From assembly GCA_002449845.1 (NCBI GenBank), contig DJXW01000010.1, forward strand, positions 48,139 to 66,553: a DNA stretch of 18,415 nucleotides, read 5' to 3'. Below the pieces are notes generated by a model, which was not told the DNA's origin, made no database searches, and saw only the letters and a program-made list of their open reading frames with translations. The translations under genes and the position numbers were made by a program. Below, piece by piece: positions 7,204 through 14,036 of the stretch. The first letter of the stretch is position 1. Each line of letters begins with the position of its first letter. The stretch comes from Prevotella sp. UBA6994. Its GTDB lineage: Bacteria > Bacteroidota > Bacteroidia > Bacteroidales > Bacteroidaceae.

Positions 7204-8463
7204 ATGTCATATTTGTTTTCATCTGAATCAGTATCAGAGGGACATCCCGATAAAGTGGCGGACCAAATCAGTGACGCGCTGCTCGACCAGTTCTTGGCTT
7301 ACGACGAAAACGCACGTTGCGCCATCGAGTCGTTTTGCACCACTGGGCAGGTGGTCATCATGGGTGAAGTGCGCTCAGAGGCTTATATTGACCTGCAAAC
7401 CATTGCCCGTAAGACCATCAACAGGATAGGTTACACCAAGTCGGAATATGAGTTTGACGGTAACTCGTGTGGAATCCTCACGGCTATACACGAGCAGAGT
7501 GTAGATATCAACCGTGGTGTGGACCGCGAAGAGGAGGAAGAGCAGGGAGCTGGCGACCAGGGAATGATGTTTGGGTATGCTACCAACGAGACGGAAAACT
7601 ACATGCCCGTGTCGCTCGACTTGGCTCATCTCATCATGCGCACGTTGGCTGACATCCGTAAGGAAGGGCGTGAAATGACCTACCTGCGCCCCGACTCAAA
7701 GAGTCAGGTTACCATCGAATACAGCGACGATAATATTCCACAACGCATAGATACCATTGTGGTTTCTACCCAGCACGACCCCTTCGATGAAGATGATGAG
7801 CGCATGTTGGCACAAATCAGGGCTGACGTGATGAACATCCTCATGCCTCGTGTGAAAGCGCAATGTGGAGAGAAGGTGTTGGCATTGTTCAACGACAATA
7901 TCAAATACTACGTTAACCCTACAGGTAAGTTCGTCATTGGTGGACCTCACGGAGACACGGGACTTACGGGAAGGAAGATTATCGTAGATACGTATGGCGG
8001 TAAGGGTGCGCATGGCGGTGGTGCTTTCTCTGGAAAAGACTCGTCTAAGGTGGATCGTTCCGCTGCTTACATGGCTCGTTACATTGCCAAGAACATGGTG
8101 GCAGCGGGAGTGGCTGACGAGATGCTGGTGCAATTGGCGTATGCCATTGGTGTGGCAGAGCCTGTCAGCATCTACGTCAATACGTATGGACGCAAGCACG
8201 TGAAGATGTCTGATGGGGAGATTGCCCATAAGATACAATCGCTCTTCGGATTGCGCCCCAAACAGATTGAACGTACACTCAAACTGCGCCAACCGATGTA
8301 TGTGGAAACGGCTTCTTACGGTCACATGGGACGTAAGAACGAAACGGTGACGAAGACGTTTACCAGTCATTATAACCCTAACAAGCAAATGGAAGTGGAA
8401 CTCTTCACCTGGGAGAAATTAGATAGGGTGGAGGATATTCGCCAAGCATTCGGAATGGAATAA
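7204..8463 (+). CDS. metK: S-adenosylmethionine synthase
   Basis: MetK makes S-adenosylmethionine from methionine and ATP in the cytoplasm. The 419-residue protein has the N-terminal SESVSEGHPDKVADQISDAL motif (7-26, with His14 and Asp16), the GAGDQGMMFGYATNET signature (115-130) and the GGPHGDTGLTGRKIIVDTYG segment (246-265). The glycine-rich GGGAFSGKDSSKVDRSAAY signature follows (271-289). It is somewhat longer than the ~384-residue Escherichia coli enzyme because of insertions such as the acidic REEEEEQ stretch before GAGDQG, which is common in this phylum. No clear TAnnTTTG box or recognised SAM riboswitch is seen in the leader, which is occupied by the inverted repeat at 7070-7173. Confidence 0.98.
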   Translation: MSYLFSSESVSEGHPDKVADQISDALLDQFLAYDENARCAIESFCTTGQVVIMGEVRSEAYIDLQTIARKTINRIGYTKSEYEFDGNSCGILTAIHEQSVDINRGVDREEEEEQGAGDQGMMFGYATNETENYMPVSLDLAHLIMRTLADIRKEGREMTYLRPDSKSQVTIEYSDDNIPQRIDTIVVSTQHDPFDEDDERMLAQIRADVMNILMPRVKAQCGEKVLALFNDNIKYYVNPTGKFVIGGPHGDTGLTGRKIIVDTYGGKGAHGGGAFSGKDSSKVDRSAAYMARYIAKNMVAAGVADEMLVQLAYAIGVAEPVSIYVNTYGRKHVKMSDGEIAHKIQSLFGLRPKQIERTLKLRQPMYVETASYGHMGRKNETVTKTFTSHYNPNKQMEVELFTWEKLDRVEDIRQAFGME

Positions 8464-8522
8464 GTCTTTGATTTGAATAGGTCATGAATTTGAATAAGTA
8501 TTGAATCGTAAAAGGTATTCTC

Positions 8523-8564
8523 TCACCCCTCACCTCTCACCCCTAAGATATCACCTCTCAGATA
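8523..8564. repeat. heptamer tandem repeat (TCACCCC/TCACCTC), 6 units
   Basis: Six 7-base units run without indels: TCACCCC, TCACCTC, TCACCCC, TAAGATA, TCACCTC, TCAGATA. They end one base before the ATG at 8566, so the array forms the translation-initiation leader of the DUF4271 gene. A related sequence on the opposite strand (AGGGGTGAGAGATATGA) occurs at 720-736. No Shine-Dalgarno-like sequence is present. Confidence 0.7.
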
Positions 8565-8565
8565 A

Positions 8566-9561
8566 ATGAAACAAGCAGAATCCACCACTCAGCAGCCCGT
8601 TGTTCATCATGGTTATTACCTTACACCTGCACAGGCTATCAGTAGGTTGCCGAAAGATGCCACACCTGCCCAACAGGATTCGGCTGTACAGAGACATGCT
8701 AAAATATCTGAGATTCATTGGAGTGAAATGCCTGATACGCTGCACATGCCGGGGCATGTGAAGGGAAAGACTACCAAAGACTCTGACCTTCCACTACATT
8801 ATTATAAGGAGTCGTTCTTTTCAGGCGACTCCTTACTTCACCCAGAACTGAAAGGTGGCAGACAGGGAGTGGCGGGCGATCCCGTACCCTACACCATTGC
8901 GGGCGACAACTTCATCACTTCCTTGCTGCTGGGCTGTTTCATCATTGCCATGTTTACCATGGCGCGTACACATTCCTTCATCGTACGTCAGGTCAAGAGC
9001 TTTTATTACTTGTCTGAAGTACACGCCAAGGGACAAACGGAAACTTCAGCAGAAGTTTGGTTCCAATTGTTCATGGTCTTGCAAACGTGCCTGCTCTTTT
9101 CCATCGTCTGTTTCTTCTACGTGCGCGACAAAATCGGCGACTCGTTCATCATCAGCCAATACCAAATTGTCTTTGTCTTTGCCGGTATGTTTATCGCCTT
9201 CTTCCTGTGCCGTGCCTTCTTGTACTGGCTCACGGGATGGGTGTTCTATAACAAGAAAAAAAATATACAATGGCAGAAGTCGTTTCTCTTCCTCACCTCG
9301 GCAGAAGGCACGTTGATGTTCCCCATTGTGATGCTGCTCGCCTATTTCAATTTGTCCATCCAAAGTGTGTTCGTCTATACCCTTTTGATAGTCCTTTTCA
9401 TAAAAATACTGTCGTTTTATAGGCTTTATGTAATATTTTTTCGGCGTAACGGCATTTTTTTGCAAATTATTTTGTACTTTTGTGCGCTCGAAATCGTACC
9501 GTTGTGCGTTTTTTGGGGCTTGTTGTTAGTTGTTAACAATTATTTGAAAGTAAATTTTTAA
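8566..9561 (+). CDS. DUF4271-type integral membrane protein
   Basis: This 331-residue protein has a polar N-terminal ~110 residues and then about six hydrophobic segments (roughly 116-134, 166-187, 199-222, 241-262, 267-288, 298-326). It should therefore sit in the inner membrane. The organisation and the position directly ahead of hemD match the Bacteroidetes DUF4271 family, whose function is unknown. The adjacency to hemD and rnpA is recurrent in the phylum as I recall it, but no mechanism follows from that. The start at 8566 directly follows a heptamer repeat. The gap to hemD is eight bases, which favours co-transcription. The 3' part (about 9380-9560) is more AT-rich and carries a promoter-like box for hemD. 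Confidence 0.75.
   Translation: MKQAESTTQQPVVHHGYYLTPAQAISRLPKDATPAQQDSAVQRHAKISEIHWSEMPDTLHMPGHVKGKTTKDSDLPLHYYKESFFSGDSLLHPELKGGRQGVAGDPVPYTIAGDNFITSLLLGCFIIAMFTMARTHSFIVRQVKSFYYLSEVHAKGQTETSAEVWFQLFMVLQTCLLFSIVCFFYVRDKIGDSFIISQYQIVFVFAGMFIAFFLCRAFLYWLTGWVFYNKKKNIQWQKSFLFLTSAEGTLMFPIVMLLAYFNLSIQSVFVYTLLIVLFIKILSFYRLYVIFFRRNGIFLQIILYFCALEIVPLCVFWGLLLVVNNYLKVNF
9475..9482 (+). promoter_or_regulatory. candidate internal -7 box (TACTTTTG) for hemD-rnpA-yidD
   Basis: TACTTTTG matches TAnnTTTG inside the 3' end of the DUF4271 gene, 88 bases before the hemD ATG. The nearest TTTG (9459-9462) is only 12 bases upstream, short of normal spacing. It may be chance in an AT-rich coding stretch. Confidence 0.25.
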
Positions 9562-9569
9562 TACAAAAG

Positions 9570-10319
9570 ATGATAAGTAAAATCTTGGTTTCCCAGCCCA
9601 AGCCTTCTAACGAGAAGTCACCTTATTATGACATTGAAAAGGAGTTTGGAGTACAACTTGTGTTCCGTCCTTTCATCAAGGTAGAGGGTATCACCGCAAA
9701 GGAATTTCGCCATCAGAAAATCAACATCTTGGATTATACGGCAATTGTTTTCACGTCACGCCATGCAGTGGACCACTTCTTTACGTTGGCTAAGGAGTTG
9801 CGCCTCACCATCCCCGAGACCATGAGGTATTTCTGCGTCACCGAGGCTGTGGCTTTGTATATCCAGAAGTACGTGCAATACCGCAAGCGCAAGGTGGTGT
9901 TCGGAATGACGGGAAAGATAGACGACCTCATCCCATCGATGGTGAAGCACAAGGATGAGAAGTATCTCGTTCCCCAGAGTGATGTTCATAATAACGACGT
10001 GAAGACGCTGCTCGATTCCAAGAAGTTGCATCATACCGAGTGTGTGATGTACCGTACGGTGAGCAATGATTTCACGGAAGAAGAAATCAAGACGTTCGAT
10101 TACGATATGCTCATCTTCTTCAGTCCTACGGGTATTCATGCCTTGGCGAAAAACTTCCCTGACTTCAATCAGGGCAAGACACGCATTGCCACGTTCGGTC
10201 CCGCTACTGCCAAGACGGTAGAGGAAGAGGGACTGCGCTTAGACTTGCAGGCTCCCACGACTAAATATCCGTCTATGACAAGTGCGCTGAAAGCTTATCT
10301 TCGCGAAAACCAAAAGTAA
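9570..10319 (+). CDS. hemD: uroporphyrinogen-III synthase family protein
   Basis: HemD closes and inverts ring D of hydroxymethylbilane to give uroporphyrinogen III in tetrapyrrole synthesis. The 249-residue length is right for the two-domain family. Recognisable family segments are the N-terminal KILVSQPKPS, the YTAIVFTSRHAVDHFF stretch (about 52-67), the MLIFFSPTGIHAL segment (about 185-197) and ATFGPATAKTVEEEGLRLD near the C-terminus. HemD sequences are poorly conserved, so the family call is firm and the exact activity somewhat less so. It lies eight bases after the DUF4271 gene and eight bases before rnpA, indicating one operon. Confidence 0.88.
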   Translation: MISKILVSQPKPSNEKSPYYDIEKEFGVQLVFRPFIKVEGITAKEFRHQKINILDYTAIVFTSRHAVDHFFTLAKELRLTIPETMRYFCVTEAVALYIQKYVQYRKRKVVFGMTGKIDDLIPSMVKHKDEKYLVPQSDVHNNDVKTLLDSKKLHHTECVMYRTVSNDFTEEEIKTFDYDMLIFFSPTGIHALAKNFPDFNQGKTRIATFGPATAKTVEEEGLRLDLQAPTTKYPSMTSALKAYLRENQK

Positions 10320-10327
10320 TATCTCAC

Positions 10328-10729
10328 ATGCTTGCATCTTGCACATCCACGCTGGGCAAAGAAGAGCGTATTTGTAGTAAGAAGCAGATAGACCAGCTCT
10401 TTGGTGGAGGATGTTCCAAATCCATGACGGCATTTCCCATCAGGGTGGTTTATGCCCTGCACCCTCGTGGCGATGGCAATCCGCAGGCAATGTTGATGGT
10501 AAGTGTGTCAAAGCGACATTTCAAGCACGCCGTTCACCGCAATCGTATCAAGAGGCAGTTGCGGGAGGCTTATCGTAAACATAAGGGAGTATTGTACGAG
10601 GCATTGTCGGCAGACAGCTCCAAAGGGTTGTCGATGGCATTCCTTTGGTTAGACGATAGGTTGTATGACAGCCTTTACGTCGAGAAACGGATGTGTGAGT
10701 TGTTAAACCGAATCAAGGAAAAGGTATGA
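10328..10729 (+). CDS. rnpA: ribonuclease P protein component
   Basis: RnpA binds the RNase P RNA and helps it process the 5' ends of pre-tRNAs. The 133-residue basic protein contains the diagnostic RNR motif in SVSKRHFKHAVHRNRIKRQL (residues 59-78), and the N-terminal KEERICSKKQIDQLF (11-25) is the usual substrate-binding start of the fold. The gene overlaps yidD by four bases (ATGA), implying translational coupling. In many bacteria rnpA sits with rpmH near the origin; here, as in other Bacteroidetes, it follows hemD, and rpmH is not in the window. Confidence 0.95.
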   Translation: MLASCTSTLGKEERICSKKQIDQLFGGGCSKSMTAFPIRVVYALHPRGDGNPQAMLMVSVSKRHFKHAVHRNRIKRQLREAYRKHKGVLYEALSADSSKGLSMAFLWLDDRLYDSLYVEKRMCELLNRIKEKV

Positions 10730-10977
10730 GCAACCTCCGTCATCTGTTGCACCTTCTCTCGCAAGCCGTCTCATGGCTGCTTATCCTGCCCATCCGCTTC
10801 TATCAGACGTGCGTATCCCCATTTACCCCTCCGTCGTGCAGGTTTACGCCCACGTGTTCCGAGTATGCTCGTCAGGCTATTGCCAAGCACGGTCCCATCA
10901 AGGGATTGGGGCTTGCCATCTGGCGGTTGCTGAGATGTAATCCTTGGGGTGGCTCTGGCTATGACCCTGTGCCTTGA
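10726..10977 (+). CDS. yidD: membrane protein insertion efficiency factor YidD
   Basis: YidD is a small membrane-associated protein that assists YidC-dependent insertion of inner-membrane proteins. The 83 residues show the family core: LILPIRFYQTCVSPFTPPSC (19-38), FTPTCSEYARQAIAKHGPIK (40-59) and RLLRCNPWGGSGYDPVP (67-83), with the conserved cysteines at 38, 44 and 71. It overlaps the end of rnpA by four bases; the rnpA-yidD pairing is widespread. It ends the operon, before a decamer repeat and tyrS. Confidence 0.96.
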   Translation: MSNLRHLLHLLSQAVSWLLILPIRFYQTCVSPFTPPSCRFTPTCSEYARQAIAKHGPIKGLGLAIWRLLRCNPWGGSGYDPVP

Positions 10978-10987
10978 AAGGCTCTAA

Positions 10988-11047
10988 GATTACATAGGAT
11001 TGCCTAGTATTACCTAGGATTTCCTAAGAATACCTAGGATTACCTAA
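10988..11047. repeat. decamer tandem repeat (GATTACCTAG), 6 units
   Basis: Six exact-length 10-base units run without indels between yidD and tyrS: GATTACATAG, GATTGCCTAG, TATTACCTAG, GATTTCCTAA, GAATACCTAG, GATTACCTAA. The period is close to one DNA turn. The array ends 32 bases before the tyrS ATG. Its role is unknown. Confidence 0.8.
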
Positions 11048-11079
11048 AAATTAGAATAATTAAAAAAAATATAAAAGCG

Positions 11080-12381
11080 ATGAAAAAAAACTTTGTTGAA
11101 GAACTCCGCTGGCGCGGAATGCTGGCACAAATCATGCCAGGTACGGAAGAACTCTTACAGAAGGAAATGGTTACTGCTTATCTCGGCACCGACCCTACTG
11201 CCGACTCATTGCATATTGGTCACTTGTGTGGCATCATGATGCTTCGCCACCTTCAACGTTGCGGACATAAGCCCATCATCCTCGTGGGTGGGGCAACGGG
11301 TATGATCGGTGACCCTTCGGGCAAGAGCCAGGAGCGCAACCTTCTCAACAATGAAACATTATACCACAACCAAGAGTGTATCAAGAAGCAGGTGGCTAAG
11401 TTCTTGGACTTCGAGGCTGATGTGCCTAATAAGGCGGAAATGGTGAACAACTACGACTGGATGAAAGACTTTACCTTCCTCGATTTCGCGCGTGAGGTGG
11501 GTAAGCACATCACCGTTAACTATATGATGGCGAAGGAAAGTGTGCAGCAACGTCTCAACGGTACTGCTCGCGATGGTTTGTCTTTTACTGAGTTCACCTA
11601 TCAGTTGCTTCAGGGATATGATTTCCTGTACCTCTATCAGCACAAGGGCGTGAAGTTGCAATTGGGCGGTAACGACCAATGGGGAAACATGACTACTGGC
11701 ACAGAACTTATCCGTCGCACATTGGGCAGTGAGGTGGAGACGTTTGCCCTCACGTGCCCATTGATTACCAAGAGCGACGGAAAGAAGTTCGGTAAGACGG
11801 AGAGCGGTAACATCTGGCTCGACCCCAAGCGCACCACTCCTTATAAGTTCTATCAGTTCTGGCTCAACGTGAGTGATGAGGATGCAGAGAGGTATATCAA
11901 AATCTTCACGTCATTAGAGAAGGATGTGATAGATGGCTTGGTGGAAGAGCATAAGCAAGATCCAGGCCGCCGCATCCTGCAGAAACGATTGGCAGAGGAG
12001 GTAACCCTCTTGGTACATTCTAAGGAAGCCCTTGAGATGGCACAGGAGGCATCAGGTATCCTTTTCGGCAAAGCAACGAAAGACGCATTGGAGAAGTTGG
12101 ACGAACAGACTTTCCTTGATGTCTTCGATGGTGTGCCTCAGTATGAGCTCGACAAAGACCAGTTGGGACAACCTGCCGTGGAGCTATTCACCCGTGACGA
12201 CGTGAATGTGTTTGCTTCCAAAGGCGAGATGCGCAAGCTGGTGCAAGGCGGTGGCGTGTCGCTTAATAAGGAGAAGCTCACGGCGTTTGACCGTCCCATC
12301 ACTGCTGACGACCTCATTGATGGCAAGTATTTGCTCGTTCAGCGTGGCAAAAAGAATTATTTTTTGATCATCGTGAAATAA
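11080..12381 (+). CDS. tyrS: tyrosyl-tRNA synthetase
   Basis: TyrRS charges tRNA-Tyr with tyrosine. The 433-residue class I synthetase has the HIGH motif as HIGH (45-48) within TDPTADSLHIGHL, the GDPSGKS segment (77-83), the tyrosine-binding region QLLQGYDFLYLYQHKGVKLQ (175-194) and GGNDQWGN (196-203), and a KMSKS-equivalent KFGKT (236-240). The C-terminal ~70 residues form an S4-like RNA-binding domain (VFASKGEMRKLVQGGGVSLN). The length fits the bacterial TyrRS family. There is no visible T-box or other leader; the upstream space holds the decamer repeat. The stop is followed by about 80 bases and then the tRNA-Gln promoter. Confidence 0.98.
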   Translation: MKKNFVEELRWRGMLAQIMPGTEELLQKEMVTAYLGTDPTADSLHIGHLCGIMMLRHLQRCGHKPIILVGGATGMIGDPSGKSQERNLLNNETLYHNQECIKKQVAKFLDFEADVPNKAEMVNNYDWMKDFTFLDFAREVGKHITVNYMMAKESVQQRLNGTARDGLSFTEFTYQLLQGYDFLYLYQHKGVKLQLGGNDQWGNMTTGTELIRRTLGSEVETFALTCPLITKSDGKKFGKTESGNIWLDPKRTTPYKFYQFWLNVSDEDAERYIKIFTSLEKDVIDGLVEEHKQDPGRRILQKRLAEEVTLLVHSKEALEMAQEASGILFGKATKDALEKLDEQTFLDVFDGVPQYELDKDQLGQPAVELFTRDDVNVFASKGEMRKLVQGGGVSLNKEKLTAFDRPITADDLIDGKYLLVQRGKKNYFLIIVK

Positions 12382-12462
12382 AAAATGTAGTAAAATCAGC
12401 GTCTGAAAGTCGAAAATGCAAGAATATTCGTGTGAAAACGAAAAAAAAACGTCTTTCTTTCG

Positions 12463-12490
12463 TTGAAATCAATTAAAATGATTACCTTTG
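12463..12490 (+). promoter_or_regulatory. promoter of the tRNA-Gln gene
   Basis: TTG at 12463-12465 and TACCTTTG at 12483-12490 are separated by 17 bases and match the Bacteroidetes -33/-7 pattern. The box ends ten bases before the first base of the mature tRNA. This is the best-spaced promoter in the window. Confidence 0.7.
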
Positions 12491-12500
12491 CATCCGCAAT

Positions 12501-12571
12501 TGGGTGATGGTGTAATGGTAACACTACAGGTTTTGGTTCTGTCATTCCCGGTTCGAATCCGAGTCACCCAA
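12501..12571 (+). tRNA. tRNA-Gln (anticodon TTG)
   Basis: The sequence folds as a complete cloverleaf. Acceptor arms TGGGTGA (12501-12507) and TCACCCA (12564-12570) pair perfectly; the discriminator is A12571. The D stem is GTGT/ACAC. The anticodon arm ACAGG-TTTTGGT-TCTGT gives anticodon TTG at 12533-12535. The variable loop is CATT, and the T arm CCCGG-TTCGAAT-CCGAG has one C-A mismatch. CCA is not encoded. An accessory island begins shortly downstream. Confidence 0.95.
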
Positions 12572-12577
12572 CTTGAT

Positions 12578-12615
12578 AATTCGCTAAGTAGTTGAAATTT
12601 AACACTTAGCGAATT
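12578..12615 (+). terminator. factor-independent terminator after tRNA-Gln
   Basis: AATTCGCTAAGT (12578-12589) is perfectly complementary to ACTTAGCGAATT (12604-12615) with a 14-base loop. It is followed by TCTTTT. It lies seven bases after the tRNA gene. Confidence 0.8.
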
Positions 12616-12708
12616 TCTTTTGCTCAAAATTGGCGTGTTTTAATGTAATTTTAGGTGGGGTAGGATTTTTCCAATTACAAAATTCGTTTATTCTCATGAC
12701 GAATTTCG

Positions 12709-13362
12709 TCATTCCACCGGCTTATATTGCTTGGCAATCTCTTGGAAGTCATGTGCATCGATCTCCTTTTTCTCCAACTTATCGCACAGGACAGGGTCGT
12801 CCGACAGGTAGCCTACCAGCTCCTTGCGAAGCTGCTTGTTGCTGGAATCATAAAATCCGACCATCTTTCCGATGTCTTCCCCTTTCTTGCGGCAGATAAT
12901 GAAGATGTTACCGCTAATCCCGCTGGTTATCCTCATGTCCCCACTGGATGGGATGGAGTATTTCTCGCTGCAAGAGAAAAAGTCCACGTATTCACCGGCT
13001 CCCACCACAGCCATCCACATTGGCTTCACCCTCTTGGTCTGCTTGGCGGAGAGCAACTTGTTGGTCATGTATGGTTGGTACACCATGGCGTGGACTATGT
13101 CAGGATGGGTCTTCTTCCATACGGACAGCACCTTGACATCAGCGGCAGGAACCTTGATTGCTTTCCCGTCCCCTTGGGTAATGCGGATTGTCTTGGTGTA
13201 GGCCTTCGGCATCAGCACGCGCCCTTGCAACTCCCTCCCGTCGTTCAAAACCACGCGCCCGTCTTCCTTGTCGGTATAATACTTCACCTGTTCATAAGTC
13301 ACGCAACTGCCCATGACACAGGTCGTCACCAAGCAAGCCGCCATCATTCTCATTTGTTTCAT
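12709..13362 (-). CDS. putative lipoprotein of unknown function
   Basis: This 217-residue protein begins with a lipoprotein-type signal (MKQMRMMAACLVTTCVMGSC), with Cys20 as the likely lipidated residue after MGS. It should be attached to a periplasmic or surface-facing membrane leaflet. I do not recognise the family. The first part of the mature protein, with VVLNDGRELQGRV and later DGKAIKVPAADVKVL, reads like a short beta-rich module. The C-terminal half is charged and helical and ends in EIAKQYKPVE. The base composition is GC-richer than the neighbouring toxin and immunity genes. It is the last gene of the minus-strand island; a 33-base sequence about 25 bases upstream of its ATG also occurs upstream of the Rhs gene. 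It might be an additional immunity or surface protein, but nothing in the sequence shows this. Confidence 0.75.
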   Translation of the reverse strand: MKQMRMMAACLVTTCVMGSCVTYEQVKYYTDKEDGRVVLNDGRELQGRVLMPKAYTKTIRITQGDGKAIKVPAADVKVLSVWKKTHPDIVHAMVYQPYMTNKLLSAKQTKRVKPMWMAVVGAGEYVDFFSCSEKYSIPSSGDMRITSGISGNIFIICRKKGEDIGKMVGFYDSSNKQLRKELVGYLSDDPVLCDKLEKKEIDAHDFQEIAKQYKPVE

Positions 13363-13385
13363 AGTCTCTCGTTATGTGTTATTCC

Positions 13386-13418
13386 ATTCAATACATTCTA
13401 GTTTTCAGTTAAATGCAC
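13386..13418. repeat. 33-base direct repeat, left copy
   Basis: This stretch matches 17541-17573 at 28 of 33 positions in the same orientation, starting ATTCAATACATTCT. Each copy lies upstream of a minus-strand start codon (13362 and 17490). The two copies bracket the Rhs - ankyrin - Rhs tip - lipoprotein block. It may be a shared promoter region or a recombination boundary. Confidence 0.55.
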
Positions 13419-13452
13419 TTGTTTGCTTTTATCTTCCAATGATGGTATCGCA

Positions 13453-14031
13453 TTACATGATTCCATATTTTTTACTAATAAGCATTATTTTAGAAGTTAT
13501 GGGGGGAAGATAATTCCATTCCCCATGAATGGGGGAATAATCGATTGGAATGCCAAATTCCCTTATACCATCGTCAAAATCCAACAAATCTTCTTTACAT
13601 ATATAATTATAGAAACCTGACTTCCATTTTATGTTATATGCGGTCAAGTTATCCAAGGTCGCCCGATAATAATTCATCCCATCATGGCTAACCATACACT
13701 CATTATTAAAAGGATTCAGACATATTGTAATTCCGTCAATAATAATCAACAAGTGAGGGTTGAATGCTAGACTGCTATCCGAAGGTTCTACCATTGATTG
13801 AATTCCCGATGTAATAGATTGCCAAGAGTCACTATCTATATATATCGTATCCGAATAGGACGATTGCTCACACATCATTTTAAATTCATTGGGAGTCGGT
13901 GAAATGGAGAACTCGACTATTCCATTATAATAGAAGACAGTGAAGCTCGCATCACGATCTTCGAGATGGTTACAACCTATCATCAATAATGATAGAATGG
14001 TTTGTATACATATTATTTTAATCATCTTCAT
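13453..14031 (-). CDS. small lipoprotein, candidate immunity protein for the metallopeptidase toxin
   Basis: The 192-residue protein starts with a lipoprotein signal (MKMIKIICIQTILSLLMIGC), with Cys20 as the probable lipid anchor. I do not recognise a family. The mature part is AT-rich in codon use, acidic, with beta-type segments such as PHLLIIIDGITICLNP. The ATG lies only five bases after the stop of the frame-corrected metallopeptidase toxin (14037-14039), which is the spacing of a coupled toxin-immunity pair. Membrane-anchored immunity would suit a toxin that attacks from the periplasm. The role rests on position only; the protein could also be unrelated cargo. Confidence 0.65.
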   Translation of the reverse strand: MKMIKIICIQTILSLLMIGCNHLEDRDASFTVFYYNGIVEFSISPTPNEFKMMCEQSSYSDTIYIDSDSWQSITSGIQSMVEPSDSSLAFNPHLLIIIDGITICLNPFNNECMVSHDGMNYYRATLDNLTAYNIKWKSGFYNYICKEDLLDFDDGIREFGIPIDYSPIHGEWNYLPPITSKIMLISKKYGIM

Positions 14032-14036
14032 GTTTA

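Noticed and set aside
7696..8388. Minus-strand open frame of 230 codons
   Set aside because: Antisense shadow of metK.
12501..12571. tRNA pseudogene because of a T-stem mismatch
   Set aside because: All other stems pair perfectly, the loops are canonical, and the gene has a promoter and terminator; one C-A mismatch is tolerable.
12727..13401. Plus-strand open frame of 224 codons
   Set aside because: Antisense shadow of the lipoprotein gene, which has a convincing signal peptide and lipobox; the plus-strand translation is low-complexity and His/Leu-rich.
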